Assembly: GCA_964498785.1 (NCBI GenBank)
Contig: CAZCJL010000110.1
Location: forward strand, 1-23,076
Source of the DNA: Mariaggregatimicrobium sp964498785
Lineage (GTDB): Bacteria; Zhuqueibacterota; Zhuqueibacteria; Thermofontimicrobiales; Thiofontviventaceae
DNA: 23,076 bases
Direction of reading: 5' to 3'
Positions 1 to 6,909 of the stretch are shown here, piece by piece. The position numbers and the translations under genes are program-made. The stretch's first letter is position 1, and each line of letters begins with the position of its first letter. The notes under the pieces were generated by a model that saw only the letters and a list, made by a program, of their open reading frames with translations, was not told where the DNA came from and made no database searches.

Positions 1-2
1 TT

Positions 3-59
3 AAAGAGAATCCGAAAGCTTTGATGCACACCATCAATTATCGAATGGATACAAATTAA
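3..59 (+). CDS. possible 3' end of an upstream gene (partial)
   Basis: The first bases are open in only one + strand frame, reading KENPKALMHTINYRMDTN and ending at TAA (57-59). This looks like the C-terminus of a protein encoded to the left of the window, but 18 codons cannot be assigned to a family. The - strand is also open here, so even the strand is uncertain. Confidence 0.3.
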   Translation, partial: KENPKALMHTINYRMDTN

Positions 60-92
60 ATTTTATAACTCCATAAATATCAATCATCAAAA

Positions 93-108
93 TTTTCTTT
101 TAAGAAAA
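93..108 (+). terminator. weak AT-rich hairpin downstream of the left-edge gene end
   Basis: TTTTCTT and AAGAAAA form 7-bp perfect arms around a 2-nt spacer. It lies about 35 nt after the putative stop at 59 and before the LacI-gene promoter, so it could terminate the upstream transcript. It lacks a GC-rich stem, so this is only suggestive. Confidence 0.25.
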
Positions 109-154
109 AAGCCACACCTCTAAAGCACGAATATTAAAAATATGTAAAAAACTC

Positions 155-183
155 TTGACAAATATATTATTTTTTTGTATAAT
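155..183 (+). promoter_or_regulatory. consensus sigma-70-type promoter of the LacI-family gene
   Basis: The -35 box TTGACA is at 155-160 and the -10 box TATAAT at 178-183, with a 17-nt spacer. Both hexamers are exact consensus. Transcription should start near 190, leaving a leader of about 175 nt before the ATG at 366. A LacI-type operator lies immediately downstream (198-211), so the promoter is probably strong but repressed. Confidence 0.75.
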
Positions 184-197
184 TACTTAAACGTTGT

Positions 198-211
198 CGC
201 AAACGTTTTCG
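198..211 (+). promoter_or_regulatory. LacI-type operator (probable autoregulatory site)
   Basis: CGCAAACGTTTTCG is a 14-bp palindrome with a single mismatched pair, centred on the CG typical of LacI/GalR-family operators. A second partial core, AAACGTT, lies at 189-195. The site falls roughly at +8 to +21 of the predicted start, where a bound repressor would block transcription. Autoregulation by the adjacent LacI-family protein is inferred from position and motif. Confidence 0.6.
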
Positions 212-365
212 TAACGAATGACTTACATTTGTTATTTTTTTTCATGTTGTGCGTGTGCCTTCACGCAAATATATTTAAACTAAAAAGTAATAACAAATTT
301 ACCAGATTTAATTTTTTTTGTACTCATTATCGTATGAATGTGTCACTTTTTAGTAGACTAATTTA

Positions 366-1430
366 ATGGTAAAAATTGCTGAAATTGCTAAAAGGGCAAA
401 TGTTTCAGTTGGTACTGTGGACAGGGTTATCCACAACAGGGGACGTGTTTCAAAAGAGACCGAGAAAAAGGTCAAGCAAATAATAGAAGAACTGAACTAC
501 AAGCCCAATATTTTAGCAAGAAGCCTCTCTCTCTCAAAAGATTTTCGTTTTGGCGTATTGATGCCAAAAATCAATGCAGATAATTATTATTGGGAACAAG
601 CCATAAAAGGCATTAACAAGGCTTATGACGAGTTAAGAGTCCACAAAGTAAATGTCATGTATTTCCACTATGAGGGTTATTCTGAAAAATCTTTTAAAAA
701 TATCAGCAACAAAGCGCTAAATGCACACCTCGACGGACTTCTGATTGTTCCCACAATTTATAAACTGGCTGATAACGAATTTGTTCGTAAAATTCCAACA
801 AATCTTCCGTATGTCTTTTTTAACTCAAATATACCATCTTCAAACTATTTGTCCTACATCGGACAGGATTCATATCAAAGTGGTGTTATGGCTGGAAACT
901 TAATGAAGACAATTATTAAGAAGCCAGGAACAGTTGCTGTTTTGACAATGCTGCATGATGATTATCATATTAATAAACGTTTAAAAGGGTTTGAAACAGT
1001 CTTTGAATCAGATCATGATAATAAAATTAAAATCTATGGCGCCATGCGGACTGAAGATAAACAAACTTTTAAATTGATTTTACACGATATTTTTCGTGAA
1101 AACAAATATTTAGTTGGTATTTTCGTAACAACCGCGCTCGTCTACCGTGTTGCTGAGTATTTTAAAGAATATTCACACAAAGATTTTTCACATAAAAATC
1201 AAATCAGAATTATTGGTTACGATTTGACAAATAAAAATGTGTTATATCTTAAACAAGGTTTGATCGATTTTTTAATCGGCCAAAGACCAGAGATGCAGGG
1301 ATATCACGGAATTTATTCGCTTTATCGAAGCATCATTTTGAAAGAAAATGTTGAAAAACAGATTATGATGCCCCTGGATATTATAACCAAAGAAAATATT
1401 GAATATTATCATCGGTACTATTTATCGTAA
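366..1430 (+). CDS. LacI-family transcriptional regulator
   Basis: A cytoplasmic DNA-binding regulator of 354 aa, the usual size for the family. Residues 4-26 form the LacI-type helix-turn-helix, with the recognition stretch VSVGTVDRVIHNRG. The hinge helix follows (about 44-54, with L50-A51-R52), and from about residue 60 a periplasmic-binding-protein-like effector domain that normally binds a sugar. The VGTVDRVIHNRG form and divergent sensor domain resemble the FCB-type subgroup with a ribose/xylose-binding-like fold. The start is fixed because the HTH begins at residue 2-3; no strong ribosome-binding site precedes it. The gene has its own consensus promoter overlain by an operator-like palindrome, suggesting autoregulation. 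Similar AACGTTT cores lie upstream of the beta-helix gene and second TonB receptor, so it probably controls this uptake/surface locus. The effector is unknown. Confidence 0.92.
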   Translation: MVKIAEIAKRANVSVGTVDRVIHNRGRVSKETEKKVKQIIEELNYKPNILARSLSLSKDFRFGVLMPKINADNYYWEQAIKGINKAYDELRVHKVNVMYFHYEGYSEKSFKNISNKALNAHLDGLLIVPTIYKLADNEFVRKIPTNLPYVFFNSNIPSSNYLSYIGQDSYQSGVMAGNLMKTIIKKPGTVAVLTMLHDDYHINKRLKGFETVFESDHDNKIKIYGAMRTEDKQTFKLILHDIFRENKYLVGIFVTTALVYRVAEYFKEYSHKDFSHKNQIRIIGYDLTNKNVLYLKQGLIDFLIGQRPEMQGYHGIYSLYRSIILKENVEKQIMMPLDIITKENIEYYHRYYLS

Positions 1431-1471
1431 GATTAAATTATTTGAGAAATGCTGACAAACATCTTACCACT

Positions 1472-1499
1472 TTGCATGAATAAATGACGTTCCTACTAT
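1472..1499 (+). promoter_or_regulatory. possible promoter of the first TonB receptor gene
   Basis: TTGCAT (1472-1477) and TACTAT (1494-1499) are separated by 16 nt and lie about 95 nt before the receptor ATG. The spacer contains TGACGTTCC, a degenerate relative of the operator core seen elsewhere in the locus. Neither box is a full consensus. Confidence 0.3.
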
Positions 1500-1593
1500 G
1501 ATTGATATTGAAACAGATCCAAAAACTATTCAGTAAGGTAATCTTTTTACACCAGCGGGCAATCAGAGTAATTTTAACATAGGAGATATCTCT

Positions 1594-4563
1594 ATGAGAA
1601 CCCATTTTAAATTAATTAACTCCGTTATTATTATAACGTTGCTATTATTTCTAAATGTAGTTGCGTTTGCGCAAACGGGGAAGATTGTGGGCTATGTACT
1701 TGATAAACGAACAGACAATCCTCTCCCTGGCGCCAATATCTTCATTGAAGGAACCAGTTTGGGATCCGCTTCGGACATCAACGGGTTCTATATCATTTCC
1801 AATGTACCACCAGGCACATACACCATTAATGCCATGTACATCGGATACGAGAAAAAGAGCTTCGAGCTTCAGGTGCTTGCAGCTCAAAAAGTGGAACGTG
1901 ATATTAAAATGAATGCCGAAGTGGTTAAAGGACAGGAAGTGACTGTCACGGCGCAGGCAGAAGCTCAGTTGCAGGCAATTAACCAGCAGTTATCAGCCAA
2001 GACAATCAAGAATATTGTTTCAAAAAAGCAGATTCAGGAATTACCAGAGGCAAATGCGGCAGAAGCCGTGGGCCGACTTCCTGGCGTTTCTTTGGAGCGA
2101 AGCGGTGGTGAAGGGAATAAAGTGGTGATTCGCGGTATGGGACCGAAGTACTCACTGATTCAGATCGATGGTGTGAATATGACTGCTACCGGCGAAGGTG
2201 ATCGCAGTACCGATCTCAGCATGATTTCACCTTACATGCTGGAAGGAATCGAGTTAACAAAATCGGTAATGGCCAATCAGGAAGCAACCGCAACCGGTGG
2301 TATTGTGAATTTTAAGATTAAAAAAGCACCGGACCGACCATCGTTTAACGTCATTGCACAGGGTGGCTACAACAGTTTAAGAAGCACATATAATGATTAT
2401 AAATTATCTGTGGGCGGTAGCAGCCGTTTTTATGCAAACCTGGTGGGAGTTTATGCCCAGGTGGATTATGAAGAAAAGGACGCCAGCTCCCAGCAATTGG
2501 GAGGTGTTAATTTTTCCCAGGAAAATGAAGAAGCTCCTGTTAAAACAAATAGTATGCAGTTAATGGATATTTTCAGAAATGTCCAGCGATTTGGCGGGGC
2601 ACTGGTTTTGGATTATACATTACCGTCAACTGAAATAAAATCCTCCAATTTTGTTAGCCGTATTAACCGCGAAGAAACAAGATATACAAACACGTATGAT
2701 TTTGCACAGCAAGGATTTCAACTAAATTATGAAGATACTCCAGAGAGTTGGCTTACCGTTATAACCAACTCGTTACAAATTGACCACCGATGGCGAAACT
2801 GGGAAATTAATTCAGCCTTCAGCCATTCCTATTCTGAAAATATATTACCCGCCCGAATTAGTTCAAGCAACAATAATTCTCCGACAAATCCTTTTCCAAC
2901 TGATCGAAACACTAAGTTCAATGTGAAGCTGGATCCGGAGACGATCCCTGACTCACTGGCAATTTCAATGGACGAAGCAGTACACTTTATGCACCTGGGA
3001 GACATAGAACATGAAGAGAGTGAAACCCGGGAACGGGATCTGGCTGCTGAGTTTAATATGGCTTATGATTTTAATATCACTGACAACATCAATGTGAAAC
3101 TGAATATGGGTGGTAAATATAAACATAAAAATAAAGAGTATGATCGCACGAGTTTGAATGCTTCCAATGGCGGCGGTTCTCAGGAATTCAGGAATTTAGT
3201 TTATGAGGCATTTGAAGATGAGTTTGGTAATCGAACTAAGGAAGCGTGGGACAAGGATAACATGAGAATTTTATTAACAGATTTTTTAGACAAAGAGTAT
3301 GAGGGCGGCGATTTTCTGGACGGACGATATGATTTCGGTAGTGTATTTGATAAGGCTGATTTTCGCCGGATTCACGATCTTGTCGTGGAAACTTATGACC
3401 CCACAAGTAAAGATATGTATGATGTCGTTCACTCAAACTTTATCGAATCGAATTATGAGGATTACGATGGCACGGAAGATTATCATGCGTTTTACCTGAT
3501 GCCTGAGATCAATATCGGCTCCAGTCTTATGTTTGTGCCCGGTGTTCGCTATGAATCGAACCGGACAGAATACACAGGCTACCGCGGAAACAGGTTGGGT
3601 GTTCTAAGGGACTGGAGAGCAACGCCAGTCGATACAGTCACCAAAGGGCGCAAAAACGATTTCTTTCTGCCCATGATTCAAACATTTTATAAACCAACGG
3701 AATGGCTGACTTTCAAAGCAGGATATACGCACACTCTACAACGACCCAACTATAATAATATCATGCCCGGATGGGTGATTACCAATCAGGGACAAATTGA
3801 CAATTTGAGTAATTTCAGACTGAAGCCGGAATTATCCAGAAACTGGGATATCCAGATGTCGATCCATTCCAATAAAATTGGTTTGTTTTCCATCGGGGCA
3901 TTTCATAAAAATATTACAGATATGATTTTCTGGACCGGACAGACCGTTATTACGGATACTGCCTATTTTGAATTACCAACACTTATGCATCGACAGCGAG
4001 CAGCTTATGCAGTAAACAATCCGAATGAAGTTATCAATTACGGCTATGAAGTTGAATGGCAATCAAATTTCTGGTATTTGCCGGGATTATTAAGAGGGCT
4101 GGTCATGAATGTGAATTACACCCGCAATAAATCCGAGGCGAAATATCTGAGAACACGGATCGATGTAAAGGCAGAATTTGATGAAAACTGGAATGTAATC
4201 ACTTATCTGATCCCGAATGATACGACTTATACAAGTCCCATGATCTCTCAACCGGATCATTTGTTAAATCTCACAATAGGTTATGATTATAAAGGATTTT
4301 CCATCCGCTGGGCAATGAGATACAAGTCCAACATATTCAAATCGGCGAACTGGTATGAAAAACTACGCGGATATTCCTCTGATTTTTATCGGTATGACCT
4401 TCAAGTCAGGCAAAAATTACCGTTAGACGGGCTGGAGTTTTTCCTGAATGTCAATAACCTGACGAACGAACTTGAAAGAGATGTCATAAATCATAATGAT
4501 TACGCCAGCTACATAGAAGACTATGGCAGAAGTGCTAATATAGGATTGAGGTATCAGTTTTAG
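1594..4563 (+). CDS. TonB-dependent outer-membrane receptor, copy 1
   Basis: An outer-membrane gated transporter of 989 aa that would import a substrate using TonB/ExbBD energy. Residues 1-26 are a signal peptide cleaved after AFA. Residues 28-108 are a carboxypeptidase-regulatory-like beta-sandwich. A plug domain follows at about 140-245, with LPGVSLERSGGEGNKVVIRG and a YSLIQIDGV segment, then a beta barrel ending in the aromatic RYQF typical of outer-membrane proteins. The start is supported by AGGAG at 1581-1585, 8 nt before the ATG. It follows the LacI-type regulator by 163 nt. From residue 22 to the end the protein is identical to the receptor at 6910-9879, including all stretches of DNA compared. 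The plug style resembles the TonB-Xanth-Caul type used for oligosaccharides, but the substrate is not determinable. No SusD partner is adjacent. Confidence 0.95.
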   Translation: MRTHFKLINSVIIITLLLFLNVVAFAQTGKIVGYVLDKRTDNPLPGANIFIEGTSLGSASDINGFYIISNVPPGTYTINAMYIGYEKKSFELQVLAAQKVERDIKMNAEVVKGQEVTVTAQAEAQLQAINQQLSAKTIKNIVSKKQIQELPEANAAEAVGRLPGVSLERSGGEGNKVVIRGMGPKYSLIQIDGVNMTATGEGDRSTDLSMISPYMLEGIELTKSVMANQEATATGGIVNFKIKKAPDRPSFNVIAQGGYNSLRSTYNDYKLSVGGSSRFYANLVGVYAQVDYEEKDASSQQLGGVNFSQENEEAPVKTNSMQLMDIFRNVQRFGGALVLDYTLPSTEIKSSNFVSRINREETRYTNTYDFAQQGFQLNYEDTPESWLTVITNSLQIDHRWRNWEINSAFSHSYSENILPARISSSNNNSPTNPFPTDRNTKFNVKLDPETIPDSLAISMDEAVHFMHLGDIEHEESETRERDLAAEFNMAYDFNITDNINVKLNMGGKYKHKNKEYDRTSLNASNGGGSQEFRNLVYEAFEDEFGNRTKEAWDKDNMRILLTDFLDKEYEGGDFLDGRYDFGSVFDKADFRRIHDLVVETYDPTSKDMYDVVHSNFIESNYEDYDGTEDYHAFYLMPEINIGSSLMFVPGVRYESNRTEYTGYRGNRLGVLRDWRATPVDTVTKGRKNDFFLPMIQTFYKPTEWLTFKAGYTHTLQRPNYNNIMPGWVITNQGQIDNLSNFRLKPELSRNWDIQMSIHSNKIGLFSIGAFHKNITDMIFWTGQTVITDTAYFELPTLMHRQRAAYAVNNPNEVINYGYEVEWQSNFWYLPGLLRGLVMNVNYTRNKSEAKYLRTRIDVKAEFDENWNVITYLIPNDTTYTSPMISQPDHLLNLTIGYDYKGFSIRWAMRYKSNIFKSANWYEKLRGYSSDFYRYDLQVRQKLPLDGLEFFLNVNNLTNELERDVINHNDYASYIEDYGRSANIGLRYQF
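1655..4562 (+). repeat. 2908-bp direct repeat, left copy (receptor coding region)
   Basis: The same sequence recurs at 6971-9878, a constant offset of 5316 bp. I found no difference in any of the stretches I compared, and the encoded residues are identical. The repeat starts inside codon 21 (second base) and ends one base before the last base of the stop codon (TAG here, TAA in the other copy). The 61 nt of coding sequence before it are unrelated but equal in length. Confidence 0.9.
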
Positions 4564-4918
4564 GTTTTGCATAGATTGATACAGGAATTCGCACTGCGAA
4601 AATTATTTTCCAAAGGAGGTGATATCAAAAACAACAGGTATTATTCATAAATGAACGAAAACTTTAAATATAAAAAGATGCTCCAGTATATCTTTTGTTA
4701 GAATAGGCCGGGGACGAGGTTTATTGGTGATAACCTAAAAAGTTTTGTTTTAATCTAGCGTATCATAGTTTTCGTTCAATCACCAATTCACTGAAACGTT
4801 TACTAAAAACAGGAAGGCAGGTGATGCTGGTTCATTCAGTTTAACAGGTTAGTGGTTATTTGTAAAGAATAGAAATGATTTAATTCATTAAAACCAACAA
4901 ACTTAAAGGAGTTCAGTC
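4564..4918 (+). other. 355-nt intergenic region with an orphan Shine-Dalgarno and an inverted repeat
   Basis: No convincing gene lies here. Just after the receptor stop is a small hairpin, TTCGC-ACT-GCGAA (4588-4600), followed by a T-rich stretch. At 4612-4620 is an excellent ribosome-binding sequence (AAAGGAGGT) with no start codon at normal spacing. The first ATG, at 4651, opens only a 16-codon frame (MNENFKYKKMLQYIFC). A 12-nt perfect inverted repeat (TGAACGAAAACT at 4652-4663, AGTTTTCGTTCA at 4767-4778) encloses 103 nt. An AAACGTTT operator core is at 4794-4801. This may be the scar of a lost small gene, or the leader of the next gene. Confidence 0.5.
4791..4804 (+). promoter_or_regulatory. 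LacI-type operator candidate upstream of the beta-helix gene
   Basis: Within CTGAAACGTTTACT the core AAACGTTT is a perfect 8-bp palindrome, matching the core of the site at the LacI-family promoter (198-211). It lies 118 nt upstream of the beta-helix protein start. Control by the neighbouring regulator is inferred; the flanks of the palindrome are less symmetric than in the first site. Confidence 0.4.
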
Positions 4919-6703
4919 ATGAACAAAAAGTTAGTATTATCAGCGATCGTAATGGTGCTGCTGTTTGGCAGCAGTATACTTTTCGCTCAGAATGTATCAA
5001 AGGGCGATACACTTATCGTGAGCCCGGTTGATGGAAGTGGTGCGCCTTTACTCGGTGCCCTGAATATGGCGATTCACGGTGACACGACTGCTACCGGAGA
5101 AAGAGCGCATAAAGTTTACAAACTGCAACGGAAGGCACAGTATATATTGACGGAGGTAATCAAAGCGGATTTCCCATTAATCATCGTTGCCGATAAACCG
5201 GATGAAAACAACCGTCCACCGATTATCCGCTGTGGTCTAAACGCTGATGGTAGCGCCGTAAATCTTTGGTGGCAATTGTTTGATCATGCTACTTTCAAAA
5301 ATCTCTGGATAAGTGGTATCAATCTGGACGGCACTGGTCCGATCAACTGGATTTCCCAGGAAGTGAATACTACGTGGAAAACAATAAGCTATGAAGGATG
5401 TATTTTTGAATTTCCCTATACTTGGTGGGCGATGTTTGCCGATTGGGGTGGCCAAAATGATTATATTATCACTGACTGTATTTTCATGAATATTGGCAAT
5501 CCCACAGGAACAACCTGGAATGGCGCCATTTTTCATAGCAGTAATGCGGATACAGTCATTATCCGGAACTCCACATTCTACAACTTCGGTTGTTTTGCGG
5601 CCAGAGGTGCATTTCACTTAGAAATTGACCATTGTACCTTTGTAAACTCTGTCGTTCATCCGATTGATAGCCATAATCAAATCAAAGAAATCATCAAAAA
5701 TAGTCTTTTTGTTAACGGTCATGCCTTCTCGGATGATTTTGATGAAATCAAACGACATTTTGACCAGGAAGTAAAAGGTCTGATGAATTATGCCGAGATC
5801 CAGTGGGATCCGCAGGCGCTTGACTCTCTCTACGGACCTAGCGGTGTATTTGGCTATCAATATGATCCCAATGGCGATGGACACTTGACCGAAGAAGAAC
5901 TGGTTTGGGAATTGAAGAACAATGCCTGGTACTATACCCAACCAATTGAAGATTACTGGGCACAGTTCGACAATGTCATTCCCAATCCGTGGATGAACAA
6001 TTATAATAAAGCTATGTTTGAAAACCAGGAAGGTCCATGGTCCTGGTCGGTTTGGACTTATGAACGAGATACAAACGATGTTATCATTGACTCTACAGAA
6101 GTCACCGTGGATCATGAGCCTTTTCAATTTTTTGTAGAAGAAAACACCATGAATGTGGATCCTGGTATCGTCAATATGAATGGTACGGATGAGCTGCTTG
6201 CCCAAAATTGCATCAATATCAGAAACGAATGGGCTGGTGAAGAAATTACTGATCCTGTAAAATGGCACGGTGTAGACAATTATCTTGCGTTCACATGGCC
6301 GTTGCCTTTTGATTTGTCTTACGCGAATGCAACTTTAAAAACTGCCAGTAGCCAGGGTAAACCGGTTGGCTCGCTGCAATGGTGGCCCAATATTGACTAC
6401 ACAGTTGGCGTCGAAACAAATGAGCTGGCTGCCAAACCGGCTGAGTTTGTATTGGAAGCAAATTATCCGAATCCTTTTAACCCGACAACACACATCAAAT
6501 ACTCTGTCCCTGAAAAAAGTCTTGTTGAATTAAAAGTTTTTAACATTCTTGGCGCTGAAGTTAAGACGCTTGTTAATAAAAACCAGAAATCCGGTGATTA
6601 CACGATTACATTCGACGGAAAAGATCTGAGCAGTGGCGTTTACTTCTATCAGTTAAAAGCCGGTAACCAGACAATTACACGTAAGATGATGTTATTAAAA
6701 TAG
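4919..6703 (+). CDS. secreted right-handed beta-helix protein with T9SS sorting domain
   Basis: A 594-aa secreted or surface-anchored protein. Residues 1-23 form a signal peptide ending LFAQ. Residues about 25-270 carry repeated beta-helix rungs (phrases such as SYEGCIFEF, ITDCIFMNIGN, IRNSTFYNFG, IDHCTFVNS), a fold typical of polysaccharide lyases and glycan-binding proteins. At 316-327, DPNGDGHLTEEE fits a calcium-binding EF-hand/dockerin-like loop. The last ~85 residues are a T9SS type A sorting domain starting NYPNPFNPTT and ending KMMLLK. The ATG is preceded by AAAGGAG (4905-4911) at 7 nt. It lies between two identical TonB receptors, so it may capture or process the ligand they import, perhaps standing in for a SusD-like protein. 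No catalytic residues are assignable, so enzyme activity is not claimed. Confidence 0.85.
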   Translation: MNKKLVLSAIVMVLLFGSSILFAQNVSKGDTLIVSPVDGSGAPLLGALNMAIHGDTTATGERAHKVYKLQRKAQYILTEVIKADFPLIIVADKPDENNRPPIIRCGLNADGSAVNLWWQLFDHATFKNLWISGINLDGTGPINWISQEVNTTWKTISYEGCIFEFPYTWWAMFADWGGQNDYIITDCIFMNIGNPTGTTWNGAIFHSSNADTVIIRNSTFYNFGCFAARGAFHLEIDHCTFVNSVVHPIDSHNQIKEIIKNSLFVNGHAFSDDFDEIKRHFDQEVKGLMNYAEIQWDPQALDSLYGPSGVFGYQYDPNGDGHLTEEELVWELKNNAWYYTQPIEDYWAQFDNVIPNPWMNNYNKAMFENQEGPWSWSVWTYERDTNDVIIDSTEVTVDHEPFQFFVEENTMNVDPGIVNMNGTDELLAQNCINIRNEWAGEEITDPVKWHGVDNYLAFTWPLPFDLSYANATLKTASSQGKPVGSLQWWPNIDYTVGVETNELAAKPAEFVLEANYPNPFNPTTHIKYSVPEKSLVELKVFNILGAEVKTLVNKNQKSGDYTITFDGKDLSSGVYFYQLKAGNQTITRKMMLLK

Positions 6704-6741
6704 TTTCTCACTATTAAATTACAGTAAGACTGTTCGTAATG

Positions 6742-6780
6742 AAAGGCAAGCATGGACTATCATCAATGCTTGCCTTTTTT
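6742..6780 (+). terminator. rho-independent terminator after the beta-helix gene
   Basis: AAAGGCAAGCAT (6742-6753) and ATGCTTGCCTTT (6766-6777) form a 12-bp stem around a 12-nt loop. The right arm runs into a T tract ending at 6780. It lies about 40 nt past the stop codon, so the second receptor downstream is probably transcribed from its own promoter. Confidence 0.85.
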
Positions 6781-6811
6781 AATCATAACTACCGGATAAT
6801 ATTTATGCTTG

Positions 6812-6844
6812 TGAGTGAACGTTTTGCAGAATCGTTTTAAAACG
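6812..6844 (+). promoter_or_regulatory. operator-like palindromes upstream of the second TonB receptor
   Basis: Two motifs lie close together in the 129-nt space after the terminator: GTGAACGTTTTGC (AACGTTT core, as at the other LacI-type sites) and the perfect 12-bp palindrome CGTTTTAAAACG (6833-6844). They are 65-100 nt upstream of the receptor ATG. A role as repressor-binding sites is inferred; no convincing -35/-10 pair could be assigned beside them. Confidence 0.4.
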
Positions 6845-6896
6845 TGGTCTTATTATTAAAAAAATAGCAACATGATATATTACTTTAGCTTTATAT

Positions 6897-6902
6897 AGGA
6901 GG
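6897..6902 (+). promoter_or_regulatory. Shine-Dalgarno of the second TonB receptor
   Basis: AGGAGG lies 7 nt before the ATG at 6910. It fixes the start of the divergent signal-peptide region, which differs completely from copy 1 although the mature proteins are identical. Confidence 0.8.
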
Positions 6903-6909
6903 CGGGCTC

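Noticed and set aside
175..366. 63-codon + strand open frame before the LacI-family gene
   Set aside because: It starts at a TTG inside the promoter spacer, upstream of the predicted transcription start, with no ribosome-binding site and low-complexity AT-driven residues.
5618..6268. 216-codon - strand open frame
   Set aside because: It is antisense to the beta-helix gene and its T9SS-bearing reading frame; a shadow open frame only.
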